Positions 10,712-19,665 are shown, counted from the stretch's first letter. The stretch: 64,000 nucleotides of DNA from Candidatus Saccharimonadota bacterium (GCA_017515205.1 JAFWHN010000001.1:124001-188000), one strand, 5' to 3'. Notes: generated from the sequence alone by a model not told the origin. Numbers and translations: made by a program.

Positions 10712-11247
10712 TGACTGGCCCTACCTACCTTACTATTTCAAGAATGGTTTTTTCAACTCTTTTTCTAACGTTTATCCTCATACCAGAAACCTGGTCCAAA
10801 ATCACTGCACTAGTTTTATTTATTATTGCCGCCATTACCGATAAAATTGACGGTATTTGGGCTCGCAAGAAAAAGCTTGTCACCGATCTCGGGGCTTTTT
10901 TGGATCCCCTGGCCGACAAAATGTTAATTAATCTTGCATTCCTTGCATTAACCTACTATGGTGTAGTGCCAGTAGCAGTTTTTGCAATTATTTTAGTGCG
11001 TGATTTTGCAGTTGACGGTATGCGTATGATGGCCGCCAGAAAAGGTGTTACTATTTCGGCCTCATTTTATGGCAAATTAAAAACTGCCACTCAAATGACA
11101 GCGCTAATTATCCTATTATTTAACTTTATAGTAAATATCGAACTCATTACTATCCTTGGTAACATCGCTCTCTACTTAGCGCTTGCGCTTACCATTATTT
11201 CAGGTATGGATTATTTATATAAAGGCTACCGTAAATTTATTAAATAA
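10711..11247 (+). CDS. pgsA: CDP-diacylglycerol-glycerol-3-phosphate phosphatidyltransferase
   Basis: An integral membrane enzyme that condenses CDP-diacylglycerol with glycerol-3-phosphate. 178 residues with 5-6 helices. The CDP-alcohol phosphotransferase signature D-x2-DG-x2-AR-x8-G-x3-D-x3-D is perfect, running from DKIDGIWAR to GAFLDPLAD. It starts within the stop codon of the PGP phosphatase gene. Its 3' end overlaps the convergent cdsA by 8 nt. With cdsA and gpsA (56341-57111) it forms most of a phosphatidylglycerol branch. Confidence 0.93.
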   Translation: MTGPTYLTISRMVFSTLFLTFILIPETWSKITALVLFIIAAITDKIDGIWARKKKLVTDLGAFLDPLADKMLINLAFLALTYYGVVPVAVFAIILVRDFAVDGMRMMAARKGVTISASFYGKLKTATQMTALIILLFNFIVNIELITILGNIALYLALALTIISGMDYLYKGYRKFIK

Positions 11248-11926
11248 AAGTCGAAATCACTAATAGTACCGCTGCAGCAAAAGCGGTAGAATCAATACGA
11301 TCAAGATAGCCACCATGCCCTTCTGAACCCCCTACGAGTACTTCTAATTTCTCAAAAGCTTTGTTTTTAATTAAGATTTCATTGGAATCCTTAACGTTGA
11401 ATTTGCGTTTAAGGAAGCTTTCGAATAGATCGCCCATTAAAGCTAAAGGACCGCATAATAAGTACATCCAATCCGTGCTAAAGGCGCCACGTATAGCCAT
11501 TAAAAGCGTGACTATACCTATAGCCATTGACAGCCCAAATAAAGTGCCTTCCCACGTCTTATTTTTCGAAATTTTAGGGAACGGACGAGATTTACCAAAG
11601 AGTTTACCGCCAAACATTTTGCCAAACAAATATGCAAAGACATCATATCCTGGCACACCTAGAATAATATACCAAAAATGTGAAACATCTATCTGGTTAA
11701 CAAACAATGTACCATAAAACAAAAAACCTAGCTCAACAATGGCAAGAATAGTATTGTCAAAGGAGCTTTTTCGCTTGAAAAAACTTAGCAACTCAACTGC
11801 AGCGACCGCAGCAAATAATGCAAACATGATTTTAAATGGTTTACCATCAAAAGTGTAAAGCCCTAAAATCGCTACCACAAACAGTGCAAGTCCCACGATT
11901 ATTCGCACACGAAAGTTTTTATCCAT
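11240..11926 (-). CDS. cdsA: Phosphatidate cytidylyltransferase
   Basis: Makes CDP-diacylglycerol from phosphatidate and CTP, the substrate of the neighbouring PgsA. It is a membrane protein with at least 6 helices. The CDS signature is visible as ESFLKRKFNVKDSNE followed by GSEGHGGYLDRIDS (family S-x8-K-R-x4-KD...GHGG-x2-DR-D). At 228 residues it is shorter than typical (about 270). I moved the start to ATG 11926: a TGCTATAAT element ends 6 nt upstream of it, and the longer reading would place the promoter inside the coding region. Confidence 0.88.
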   Translation of the reverse strand: MDKNFRVRIIVGLALFVVAILGLYTFDGKPFKIMFALFAAVAAVELLSFFKRKSSFDNTILAIVELGFLFYGTLFVNQIDVSHFWYIILGVPGYDVFAYLFGKMFGGKLFGKSRPFPKISKNKTWEGTLFGLSMAIGIVTLLMAIRGAFSTDWMYLLCGPLALMGDLFESFLKRKFNVKDSNEILIKNKAFEKLEVLVGGSEGHGGYLDRIDSTAFAAAVLLVISTFI

Positions 11927-11932
11927 ATCTCG

Positions 11933-11941
11933 ATTATAGCA
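11933..11941 (-). promoter_or_regulatory. Extended -10 for cdsA (sets its start)
   Basis: TGCTATAAT, 6 nt before ATG 11926. Confidence 0.65.
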
Positions 11942-11957
11942 TATTATCATCCGAATA

Positions 11958-11966
11958 TGGTAAAAT
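11958..11966 (+). promoter_or_regulatory. Extended -10 for the AMP-ligase gene
   Basis: TGGTAAAAT, 6 nt before ATG 11973; divergent from the cdsA promoter. Confidence 0.6.
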
Positions 11967-11972
11967 ATAACT

Positions 11973-13706
11973 ATGCCTTTAGAATATCTTTATAAAAAAA
12001 TTAAGAACACTTTGCGTAAGATCGACATGAAGATTGAGCGCGCTAAATATAGCTATATTGATAAGTTGCCTCACGATATCGAATATTTTGATGGTGGCCT
12101 CTATGATGCGATTTACGAGTCATCTTGTAAATGGCCTCATAATACCGCTCTGGAGTATTTTGATACACAGGTTACCTATAAAGAATTAATCAAAAAAACC
12201 AATAAAGTAGCCGCAGCTCTTAAAGCCATCGGTGCCGAAAAAGGTGAGCGGATTACAGTTTGTATGCCCAATACCCCAGAAGCCATTTATATGTTCTATG
12301 CGATTAACGAAATTGGCGCGGTTGCTAATATGATCCATCCACTTTCTTCTGAAAAAGAGATTGAGGATTATTTGAACCAGGCTCACTCTAAAATTATGCT
12401 TTGTATCGACGTTAGCTATCCGCGAGTCGAAAACATTATCAAAGACACTGAAGTTGAACAACTCGTAGTGGTTTCTCCTACTCGTTCGATGGACCTTTTA
12501 GTGCGAGTAATTTATAAACTAACCAAAGGTCGTAAAAACCACATCAAAAAATCCCAGCGCGTCATCACGTGGGATCAATTCTTGATGCGAGCTAATAAAT
12601 TCGTCGGCAATCCTCACGCACGAGTAAATGCTAAAGACGATGCCGTGATTCTCTATTCTGGTGGTACCACTGGTAAACCTAAAGGCATCATTCTTTCGAA
12701 TTTGAACTTTAACGCTCAAGCACTTGGTGCTAAGTATTTAGTCCCAGAGCTCTTTAGGCCTGAGTATTCTTTTATGGCCTTTTTGCCAAATTTTCACGCC
12801 TTTGGCTTGGGCTGCTGCATCCATATGCCATTATACTTTGGTGCTCGGACCTTTCTAATTCCTCAGTTTAATCCTAAAAAGTTCAAGAGTTACATTACAA
12901 AGTATAAAGTTAATATTCTAGTTGGTGTGCCATCTGTTTTCGAGTATCTTACTAAGATTAAATTCAAAAAAGATGACCTTAAGAAGGTAAAATTTGTAGT
13001 ATCTGGTGGTGACATGATCAGCATGTCGAGCAAAGAGGCAGTTAACGAGTTTTTGCATGCTCACGGCTCTAGGGCCTTAATTGAAAACGGCTATGGGCTA
13101 ACTGAAGCCTCAGGTGGTTTCATCTTCTCACCACCTAGTGTAGCCGAGGAAGCAGATGCAATTGGCTATCCGCTACCTGATAATGAGGTTATTATCCTCG
13201 GTCTCAAATCACAAAAACCAGTCAAAAATGGCGAAGATGGTGAGATTTTGGTCCATGGTTTGGCTGTTATGAAGGGTTACCTTGATAATCCAAAAGAAAA
13301 CGCCGCTGCCTTTATTACAATTAATGGCAAAAAATATTTACGAACTGGCGATATTGGCTATATGGATGATAGCGGTCTAGTGCACTTTCGCTCTCGTCTC
13401 AAGCGCATGATTATCAGTAATGGCTATAATATATATCCTTCAAGCATCGAAGACGTTACTTTGAAATGCAAATTGATATCTAGTTGTGCTGCTATTGGTA
13501 AACCTGATAAGCTAAGAGGTGAGAAAATCGTGGTTTATGCAGTTTTACAAAAAGATGCTTCAGAACACGCTGCCAAAAAAGAGTTGAATAATATTTACAA
13601 AAAATATTTAGCTAAATATGAAATCCCACGCGAGATTCGTTTTATTGACGAAATGCCAAAAACTAAACTCGCTAAAACTGATTTTAAAGCGCTAGAACAA
13701 CTTTAA
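11973..13706 (+). CDS. AMP-dependent acyl-CoA ligase-like enzyme (FadD type)
   Basis: A 577-residue adenylate-forming enzyme. The P-loop-like YSGGTTGKPKG, the A5 motif YGLTEASGG, the A7 motif TGDIGYMDDSG, the A8 region RSRLKRMIISNGYNIYPS and the C-terminal lysine region KTKLAKTDF are all intact, in the right order. The family activates carboxylates as acyl-AMP. The chain length and the final acceptor (CoA or a carrier) cannot be told. Beside pgsA and cdsA, activation of scavenged fatty acids for phospholipid synthesis is a reasonable inference. It is convergent with recR, 1 nt apart. Confidence 0.85.
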   Translation: MPLEYLYKKIKNTLRKIDMKIERAKYSYIDKLPHDIEYFDGGLYDAIYESSCKWPHNTALEYFDTQVTYKELIKKTNKVAAALKAIGAEKGERITVCMPNTPEAIYMFYAINEIGAVANMIHPLSSEKEIEDYLNQAHSKIMLCIDVSYPRVENIIKDTEVEQLVVVSPTRSMDLLVRVIYKLTKGRKNHIKKSQRVITWDQFLMRANKFVGNPHARVNAKDDAVILYSGGTTGKPKGIILSNLNFNAQALGAKYLVPELFRPEYSFMAFLPNFHAFGLGCCIHMPLYFGARTFLIPQFNPKKFKSYITKYKVNILVGVPSVFEYLTKIKFKKDDLKKVKFVVSGGDMISMSSKEAVNEFLHAHGSRALIENGYGLTEASGGFIFSPPSVAEEADAIGYPLPDNEVIILGLKSQKPVKNGEDGEILVHGLAVMKGYLDNPKENAAAFITINGKKYLRTGDIGYMDDSGLVHFRSRLKRMIISNGYNIYPSSIEDVTLKCKLISSCAAIGKPDKLRGEKIVVYAVLQKDASEHAAKKELNNIYKKYLAKYEIPREIRFIDEMPKTKLAKTDFKALEQL

Positions 13707-13707
13707 A

Positions 13708-14313
13708 TTATAATTTAGTTCTATTCTCAAGTGCCGCACCAAGAGTGATTTGATCTGCGTAGGATAAATCTACTCCGAGTGGCAAACCACGTGCTAGCCT
13801 AGTTAACTTCAGATTAGGATTTTGCTCGTGTAGCATTTTTTCCAACAGCAGTGCCGTAGATTCGCCTTCCACTGATGGGTTAGTTGCAATAATCACTTCT
13901 TTTACATCATCATCATTAACACGTTTAATTAATTCCCCAATATGTAATTGTTCAGGCGTAATGCCATCGATTGGCGAAACAGCCCCCCCTAGAACATGAT
14001 AGGTGCCCTTGTAGGCATTTGTTTGCTCTATGGCATAGATATCCAGTGGCTCCTCGACGACTAAGACTGTAGTTTTATCACGGGATTCATCCGTGTAGAA
14101 AGGAGAGTACTCTTCATCAGCATCAATTAAAGCAAAAGTAACAGGACAAGTTTTGACCTGTGTATGCAATTCCTTAAGTGATTCAGCTAAATTTTCAGAT
14201 ATTTTTGCATCAGATTTAAACAAATAATAAGCATAGCGCTCTGCCGTGCGTGGTCCCACGCCAGGAAGACGCCCCAAGGCTTCAATCAAATTTGTCAGCG
14301 CCTTTGGCAGCAT
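13708..14313 (-). CDS. recR: Recombination mediator RecR, zinc finger degenerate
   Basis: Acts with RecF/RecO in RecA loading at gaps. 201 residues, normal length. The N-terminal helix-hairpin-helix LPGVGPRTAERYAYYL, the Toprim core VLVVEEPLDIYAIEQT and the C-terminal LARGLPLGVDLSYADQITLG (the usual G-R-x-ATG-x-PxG-x-LEYAD/LSYAD-like end) are clear. The central C4 zinc finger is not: of four cysteines only the first (KTCPVTFALIDADEEYS) remains. The gene starts in the stop of ybaB (TAATG), the classical ybaB-recR pair. Confidence 0.93.
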   Translation of the reverse strand: MLPKALTNLIEALGRLPGVGPRTAERYAYYLFKSDAKISENLAESLKELHTQVKTCPVTFALIDADEEYSPFYTDESRDKTTVLVVEEPLDIYAIEQTNAYKGTYHVLGGAVSPIDGITPEQLHIGELIKRVNDDDVKEVIIATNPSVEGESTALLLEKMLHEQNPNLKLTRLARGLPLGVDLSYADQITLGAALENRTKL

Positions 14314-14618
14314 TACATCCCGCCAATGCCAAGATTACCAAGGCCGCCCATTAGAGGCTTCATTTTGTCAGTTGCAATTTCCTGTGCTTTTGCAAAACCG
14401 TCACGCATGCAGTTTTCAATCCAACGTTCAAGTTCGTGGATGTCATCAAAATCAATCTTCTCTGGATCAAGTTTAACTTTTTTCACTTTTAGTTCACCAT
14501 TGATTTGTACAACCACAGCCCCATCACCAGCTTCAACCTCAACAATCTCGTTTTTTAGCTCTTTTTGAGCCTTACGTAGTTGATTTAATAATTTCATTTG
14601 GTCCATTGTTTGACCCAT
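14313..14618 (-). CDS. ybaB: YbaB/EbfC nucleoid-associated protein
   Basis: A small DNA-binding dimer commonly encoded with recR and dnaX. 101 residues, with an N-terminal MDQMKLLNQLRKAQKELKNE helix, the GAVVVQINGELKVKKVKLDP strand block and a glycine- and methionine-rich tail. A good ribosome site (GGAG, about 14625) precedes the ATG. It lies 1 nt after the glycosyltransferase gene and overlaps recR, so the three are cotranscribed. Confidence 0.92.
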   Translation of the reverse strand: MGQTMDQMKLLNQLRKAQKELKNEIVEVEAGDGAVVVQINGELKVKKVKLDPEKIDFDDIHELERWIENCMRDGFAKAQEIATDKMKPLMGGLGNLGIGGM

Positions 14619-14619
14619 A

Positions 14620-16062
14620 TTACTCTCCTTCTTTCTCTGAATAAGTGTATAGATATATTATATCAGAATTATCGCGTTTTGGCGATGTAATAATACGCGA
14701 AAGCTCATAGTCTTTTTCCGAATCATCTAATTGCCCCATCACGGCAATCTTCTCATCTTTTTCGACTTTATCAACTATTTTTAAATCAGTTGATTTTTCC
14801 AGAATTTTATAGAATTCAAAATGTTCTTTCACTAGCAATTTCTCGTCAGTTAAGCTTTTCTTAATAATGGCTAAATCATCGGAAAACTCATTTGCCACGC
14901 TCGGATTATAACGGTAGCCGTTAATATACTGCAAAAGCGCAGGGATAATCATAATACCAAATAAAATAGTTAATGGCAGTAAAGCTGAGATTCGAGCATA
15001 AGGATTCTCTGGAAATAAACCATACCACTTTTCAAGTAAGTATTTAAGACCATGAGCAATAAGAATTGAAAATGGCAAAATAAAGAACACCACCGCATCA
15101 GAGTTAAATCCTGTGATGAAGAGACCAAAAACAATTAAAATCGAGGCAATTGAATTGCGAGAAGCAAAAAAACCTTTGGTCGTAGAAAATAGACCAATCA
15201 GCGCTAAAGCAAAAGTCGGCAAACTAATAAGTGGCGATAAGAACACACTCTCCACGCTTGAATGCCATGACAAAAGTGGCGCTAAGCCAGTTAAGATATT
15301 ATTGAAGAAATTACCAACTTGGAAGTCTTTTGCGAACAACAATTCAAGAATCGTGCTTGGGTGATGGAAGATACTTATTCCAATTACGCCAAAACCAGCA
15401 AGAATAATTAAAATTACTAAGCTAAACGGAATTTTTGGTAAGTTTTTGACAATGAAACGTAGATGCGGTTGTGCCAAAACAAATATTACACAGAACAATG
15501 CAAAATAAATCATATAAGGCGTAAAGAGCGAAAATAGCATTGCAATAGAAAACATGAAACTGTATAACGGTTTAGGCCGTTTTTCACCTTGAATCTTTGA
15601 GCCAAGCCACAAGAGTAGCGTTGGCCAGAAAACTAGCATGATTAAAGGTGTACCAGAACCAGCTAAGAACAAAAACGGAGTGGAAAGCACGATCAAACAT
15701 GAAGCAAGCAACGAGACGTTACTCTTAAACCACCGCGAAAGGAGTAACATCAGTAATAGGCCCAATAAAAGACCAACGATAACACTTGGTAACTTAATCG
15801 CATAAGGCGACAGCCCTAAAAAGGTAATTGAGTATTTTTGCAAAATTCTATAAGGTAGATCAACTAAATCACCATTTAAGACGCCGTCCTTGCTTAAATA
15901 ATAAGAACTGGTGGCAGATTCGATTTCTGCTTCAGATAAACCTTTTTGTGCGATAGTTGGGAGCAAAATAAGAAGAAATATGAAAGCCAAGCCTAAAACA
16001 ATATAACCGATGACAAATCGATACCGATACAAAAAAAGTTTAGAAATGATAATTTTCTTCAC
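14620..16062 (-). CDS. GT-C glycosyltransferase, ArnT/PMT-like membrane protein
   Basis: A 480-residue polytopic protein with about 11-12 helices. It has the GT39/ArnT layout: the first extracytoplasmic loop carries GLSEAEIES (the position of the catalytic acidic residue) and is followed by LGLSPYAIKLPSVIVGLLLG, the usual second-helix motif. A soluble C-terminal part of about 90 residues follows the last helix. The family transfers sugars from polyprenyl-phosphate donors; neither donor nor acceptor is predictable. GTG start, with TGATATAAT ending 6 nt upstream. First gene of the operon with ybaB-recR. Confidence 0.72.
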   Translation of the reverse strand: MKKIIISKLFLYRYRFVIGYIVLGLAFIFLLILLPTIAQKGLSEAEIESATSSYYLSKDGVLNGDLVDLPYRILQKYSITFLGLSPYAIKLPSVIVGLLLGLLLMLLLSRWFKSNVSLLASCLIVLSTPFLFLAGSGTPLIMLVFWPTLLLWLGSKIQGEKRPKPLYSFMFSIAMLFSLFTPYMIYFALFCVIFVLAQPHLRFIVKNLPKIPFSLVILIILAGFGVIGISIFHHPSTILELLFAKDFQVGNFFNNILTGLAPLLSWHSSVESVFLSPLISLPTFALALIGLFSTTKGFFASRNSIASILIVFGLFITGFNSDAVVFFILPFSILIAHGLKYLLEKWYGLFPENPYARISALLPLTILFGIMIIPALLQYINGYRYNPSVANEFSDDLAIIKKSLTDEKLLVKEHFEFYKILEKSTDLKIVDKVEKDEKIAVMGQLDDSEKDYELSRIITSPKRDNSDIIYLYTYSEKEGE

Positions 16063-16068
16063 CTTATC

Positions 16069-16077
16069 ATTATATCA
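16069..16077 (-). promoter_or_regulatory. Extended -10 for the GT-C gene (supports a GTG start)
   Basis: TGATATAAT, 6 nt before GTG 16062. The spacing equals that seen before ATG starts, which supports a leaderless GTG start. Confidence 0.6.
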
Positions 16078-16156
16078 TAAACAAAATCAAAATGGCAATT
16101 AGAGAGTCGAGCATTACTTGTGTGGAAAAAGGACTCCTAACATGATACGAAAAAAT

Positions 16157-17521
16157 CTAATGTTCTTTGTCGAGTGACATGAAACGTAGTAATTCCGGAT
16201 GGAAGTAGAGTTCAATTTTACCAACTGCGCCATGGCGATGCTTTGCAATCAAAAGCTCCGTAATGTGGGTTTCCACATAATCGTCATCGTTTTGTTTATA
16301 ATAATCTGGACGGTGCAAAAATAATACCAGATCAGCATCTTGCTCAATTGAACCAGATTCACGTAAATCTGATAGTACCGGTCTAGGATCTTCGCGACCA
16401 GTCACATTACGTGATAGCTGCGCTAAAGCCACCACAGGTATTTCTAGTTCACGTGCTAGTATCTTTAGGCCTCGTGAAATTTCCGTCACCTCCTGTACGC
16501 GTTGGCCTTTATATCTATCAGAACCAGCGATTAATTGCAAATAATCCACTATTATAATGCCAATGTCGTTATGATCATGCATCGCCCTTCTTGCTTTGTT
16601 CCTGAGTTCCATCACGGTCATAGAGCTAGTATCATCAATGTAAATCGGGATTTCATCCATTTCACCCAAAGCATCACCAATTTTTTGGAACTCCTCATCG
16701 GACAAATTGCCAGTTCGCATTTTCCAGTTGTTCACACCAGAAACGTCAGATATCATCCGATCGATAATCTCGCTCGCGGCCATCTCCATCGAAAAGAACA
16801 ACACGCCCTTTTTATTAATACTGGCGATATTATAAGCTAGATTCTGCGCCAAAGTAGTTTTGCCCATTGCTGGACGTGCGCCGATTACAATAAAATCGCC
16901 TTTTTGGAAGCCAGCTGTTTTACTATCTAAGTCTCTAAAACCAGTTTTTAGGCCACGCAGTGCTCCTTTGTTTTTGTGTAGTTCTTCAATTCGATCAAAA
17001 GCCTCAGCCAAAAGATCATTCATCGCTACATAATCACTTCGGATGACTTTATCAGAGACTTCAAACAAATCTTTTTCGGCTGCATCGATTAAATCATCAA
17101 CTGGCGCATCATCAACGTAGGCTTTGTTAGCGATTTCGGTACCAGCTTTAATCAATTTCCTTCTCATTGAGGCTTTTTCCACTATTTCAGCATAAGCTTT
17201 AGCGTGAGCGGCAGCTGGTACGAAATTAGAAAGTTCAGTTAAATATGGTGCACCACCAACATCTTTTAGCTTTTTCTCAGACTTTAGCTCTGACGTAAGA
17301 GTCAAAAGGTCAATCGGCTTATGTTGATCGTAGATATTCATCATGGCCTGAAAAATAATCTGATGTCTTTGATCATAAAAATCATTGGGCTTCAAAATAG
17401 TCAAAATCTCCGGCAAAGTACCATCGGAAATCATAATCGCACCAAGCAAAGATTTTTCTGCTGTGATGTCTTGTGGCGGTACTCGACCGTCAGCTTTAGA
17501 ATGGGTTACCTCCTCCATCAT
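16157..17521 (-). CDS. dnaB: Replicative DNA helicase DnaB
   Basis: Hexameric helicase that opens the fork and contacts primase and the clamp loader. 454 residues, standard length. The N-terminal domain begins PPQDITAEKSLLGAIMI; the RecA-like domain has Walker A GARPAMGKTT, the SMEM motif, Walker B IIIVDYLQLI and the LSDLRESGSIEQDADLV arginine-finger region. No intein. It overlaps the end of dnaX by 26 nt and has its own -10 inside dnaX (17539-17547), with GAGGT before the first of two adjacent ATGs. Confidence 0.95.
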   Translation of the reverse strand: MMEEVTHSKADGRVPPQDITAEKSLLGAIMISDGTLPEILTILKPNDFYDQRHQIIFQAMMNIYDQHKPIDLLTLTSELKSEKKLKDVGGAPYLTELSNFVPAAAHAKAYAEIVEKASMRRKLIKAGTEIANKAYVDDAPVDDLIDAAEKDLFEVSDKVIRSDYVAMNDLLAEAFDRIEELHKNKGALRGLKTGFRDLDSKTAGFQKGDFIVIGARPAMGKTTLAQNLAYNIASINKKGVLFFSMEMAASEIIDRMISDVSGVNNWKMRTGNLSDEEFQKIGDALGEMDEIPIYIDDTSSMTVMELRNKARRAMHDHNDIGIIIVDYLQLIAGSDRYKGQRVQEVTEISRGLKILARELEIPVVALAQLSRNVTGREDPRPVLSDLRESGSIEQDADLVLFLHRPDYYKQNDDDYVETHITELLIAKHRHGAVGKIELYFHPELLRFMSLDKEH

Positions 17522-18926
17522 TTTCTACCTCACCACCCATTATATCAGAAATTCGATTTAAAGTCTCGTCTTTTTGCGCTGAACTTGGTTTATCACTTTC
17601 ATCGTGAATACAAATTTTAATTTTACCAGCAGCTTCCACTAAAATTTTCATATTATTATCACGAGATAAAATACTTTTGATAATTTTTTTCATTGGGAAA
17701 ATATGTAAAGTTTGGCCATCAAATTCAAATTCAGTTTTTGCTAATTGCGAATAAACGGCATCACTCAAAGCACGCACCTTTTCCAAGTATGCCTTCCAGT
17801 CAAAAGACACAGAAGGCTGCTCTTCTTCAGGTGCTGGCAAGCTAACACTCTTTTTCGAGGACAATTGTAGATTTTCTCGCTCTGAGACGTGTATTCCTGA
17901 CGCGACCGAGGAAGCTGTCCTCAGGGCAGATTTACCCGGCTCGCCAGTGTATGACGTAGAAGGCGAGAAAGTCCGTCCTGAAAAAGAGTGCTCGCTTGGA
18001 CTATGCGACTGAGCTAACGCAACCAATAGTTTGGCTTCCGCAAAAGGAGCTTTGACATCGGTTAGTTTTGCTAGAAGTGGTAAAAGTTCAGGCACTGGTT
18101 TTTCGATAATAGAACTAATCAATTCCTCGGCTAAGGTTTCGGATTTCACACCAGAAGATAACAAATCTTTTAATACTGTGGGTATTTTTGAAGTATCATC
18201 GTCGATATAGGCAGTTAATAGCTGATCTATCATTTCGTCTTGTGGTAAGCCCATCGCTTTGATAACCATTTCTTTTGAAATATCTTTAGTAGTTAACGTT
18301 GAAATTTGATCGAGAAGGCTTAGGGAGTCACGGAAAGAGCCTCCGCCATGCTTTACCACCAGCTTTAAAGCCTCATCACTGATTTTAATTGCTTCCTGAT
18401 CGGCAATTTTTCTCAAATGGTCAAACATTACTTTGTTATCTGCTAACTTAAAAGTGTAAGTTTGTGCTCGTGAAGTAATCGTCACAGGTACTTTATAGGC
18501 ATCAGTAGTCGCCATGATAAAAACAGCGTGTTCTGGTGGCTCTTCCAGAGTCTTTAGAAGCGCATTGAAGGCTTCTTTGGTGAGCATATGTACCTCATCA
18601 ATGATATAGACCTTGTATTTGCCCGTCGTCGGCGCAATCAATACTTTCTCGCGCAAATCTCGTATATTGTCAATGCCACGATTCGAAGCTCCGTCTATCT
18701 CGATAATATCAACATAATCATCCTCGAGTTTGTAATCGAAATGGTTAATTTCGTGGGCCAGAATTCTTGCAACTGAAGTCTTACCACAGCCTCTAGGGCC
18801 AATCAAAAGATAGGCGTGACTAATTTTTCCAGCCCTCAATGCTCCAATTAAAGGGGTAGTCACTTGTGGCTGACCCACTACATCCTCTAGTTTTAGCGGT
18901 CGATACTTCCGGTACAAACTCTTCAT
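17496..18926 (-). CDS. dnaX: DNA polymerase III subunit gamma/tau, zinc module absent
   Basis: Clamp-loader ATPase. 476 residues: Walker A GPRGCGKTS, Walker B IIDEVHML, the sensor-1 MATTDAYKVPVTITSR segment and a C-terminal tau-like region. The four-cysteine zinc module that normally sits between Walker A and IEIDGASN is missing: only about 20 residues without cysteines separate them. I use ATG 18926 because TGCTATAAT ends 7 nt upstream; the ATG at 18935 touches the -10. No run of six A's suitable for the E. coli type frameshift was found. Confidence 0.93.
   Translation of the reverse strand: MKSLYRKYRPLKLEDVVGQPQVTTPLIGALRAGKISHAYLLIGPRGCGKTSVARILAHEINHFDYKLEDDYVDIIEIDGASNRGIDNIRDLREKVLIAPTTGKYKVYIIDEVHMLTKEAFNALLKTLEEPPEHAVFIMATTDAYKVPVTITSRAQTYTFKLADNKVMFDHLRKIADQEAIKISDEALKLVVKHGGGSFRDSLSLLDQISTLTTKDISKEMVIKAMGLPQDEMIDQLLTAYIDDDTSKIPTVLKDLLSSGVKSETLAEELISSIIEKPVPELLPLLAKLTDVKAPFAEAKLLVALAQSHSPSEHSFSGRTFSPSTSYTGEPGKSALRTASSVASGIHVSERENLQLSSKKSVSLPAPEEEQPSVSFDWKAYLEKVRALSDAVYSQLAKTEFEFDGQTLHIFPMKKIIKSILSRDNNMKILVEAAGKIKICIHDESDKPSSAQKDETLNRISDIMGGEVENDGGGNPF
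17539..17547 (-). promoter_or_regulatory. Internal promoter for dnaB within dnaX
   Basis: TGATATAAT inside the dnaX coding end. The expected transcript begins about 11 nt before the dnaB ATG and includes a GAGGT ribosome site. Confidence 0.5.
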
Positions 18927-18933
18927 ATAATAC

Positions 18934-18942
18934 ATTATAGCA
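18934..18942 (-). promoter_or_regulatory. Extended -10 for dnaX (decides its start)
   Basis: TGCTATAAT, 7 nt before ATG 18926 and touching the alternative ATG at 18935. Confidence 0.6.
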
Positions 18943-18988
18943 CGTCATAAACGACTATAGATATAACAGATAATAATTTAAAATCAAA

Positions 18989-19507
18989 CTATAGTGCAGC
19001 TTCCACTGCGGCCCAAGTGGCGTCCTCGTTCTTTACTGGAATGGTTACGGAAACTTGCGAACCTTCTTTCAAATGGAAATAAGTAACTGAAGCATACAGA
19101 ATTTGATATTCTTTACCACCGACTTCCACAAAATACTTATCACCATGGTGAGTCAAAGTACCAATTACGGTCTTACGTTCTACAGGGCCAATCTGCTTGT
19201 AGAGGAATTTCCCATCTTCAGTAATGGTCAGCTTCATAATATCACCCTCAACCAACTTCGACTTGGAAGCATAATTAGCTGGTACTGGATAATTCTTGCC
19301 ATCTGGACCGATCATAATCTGGCCATCAAAAATTCCTTCAATAATCTTACCTTCTGGGGCAGAAACCACTGTGTCTCTAGGTGCAGTAATCACTTCTCCA
19401 TCACCAAGAATCGAAACCAAAAGCTCCTTTGCAGCAGACAAATTAGTCTCAGCTTCACTCAGTAAGCTACGCAACCTTTTTATTTGTTTTTCTGGTATTT
19501 CAGACAT
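18989..19507 (-). CDS. Conserved hypothetical protein, coiled-coil plus beta-rich domain
   Basis: About 172 residues and not assigned to a named family. The first 35 residues, beginning MSEIPEKQIKRLRSLLSEAE, form a predicted amphipathic helix. The rest is beta-rich with glycine turns, e.g. IIEGIFDGQIMIGPDGKNYP, VEGDIMKLTITEDGKFLYKQ and VIGTLTHHGDKYFVEVGGKE, which resembles small OB/SH3-like barrels. No signal peptide and no cysteine. The start at 19507 follows GAGGT; an in-frame ATG at 19516 is possible. It could bind nucleic acid or ribosomes, but nothing in the sequence proves it. Confidence 0.6.
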   Translation of the reverse strand: MSEIPEKQIKRLRSLLSEAETNLSAAKELLVSILGDGEVITAPRDTVVSAPEGKIIEGIFDGQIMIGPDGKNYPVPANYASKSKLVEGDIMKLTITEDGKFLYKQIGPVERKTVIGTLTHHGDKYFVEVGGKEYQILYASVTYFHLKEGSQVSVTIPVKNEDATWAAVEAAL

Positions 19508-19626
19508 ACCTCGCATCCTGTCTAAATATAATATCATTATTATAATATATCCAATTGGGTGCAAAGTCAATAGTCTTTTTCCAAAGTTTTCCACTATGAT
19601 AACAGATATTTAATCAAAAACGTTGT

Positions 19627-19665
19627 AAAAAAAACATAAAGCTCTAGCTATCTTGTTTCCAGAGC
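19627..19665 (-). terminator. Intrinsic terminator after the thioredoxin-fold gene
   Basis: A GCTCT...AGAGC stem overlaps the stop codon of the gene ending at 19644 and is followed by a run of eight T's on the minus strand. Confidence 0.55.

Noticed and set aside
17496-18926. Programmed frameshift in dnaX
   Set aside because: No run of six A's with a hairpin was found; the longest A-run in the linker is five (Lys-Lys codons after SS).
16157-18926. Intein in dnaB or dnaX
   Set aside because: Both proteins have normal length and continuous motifs, with no splicing blocks.
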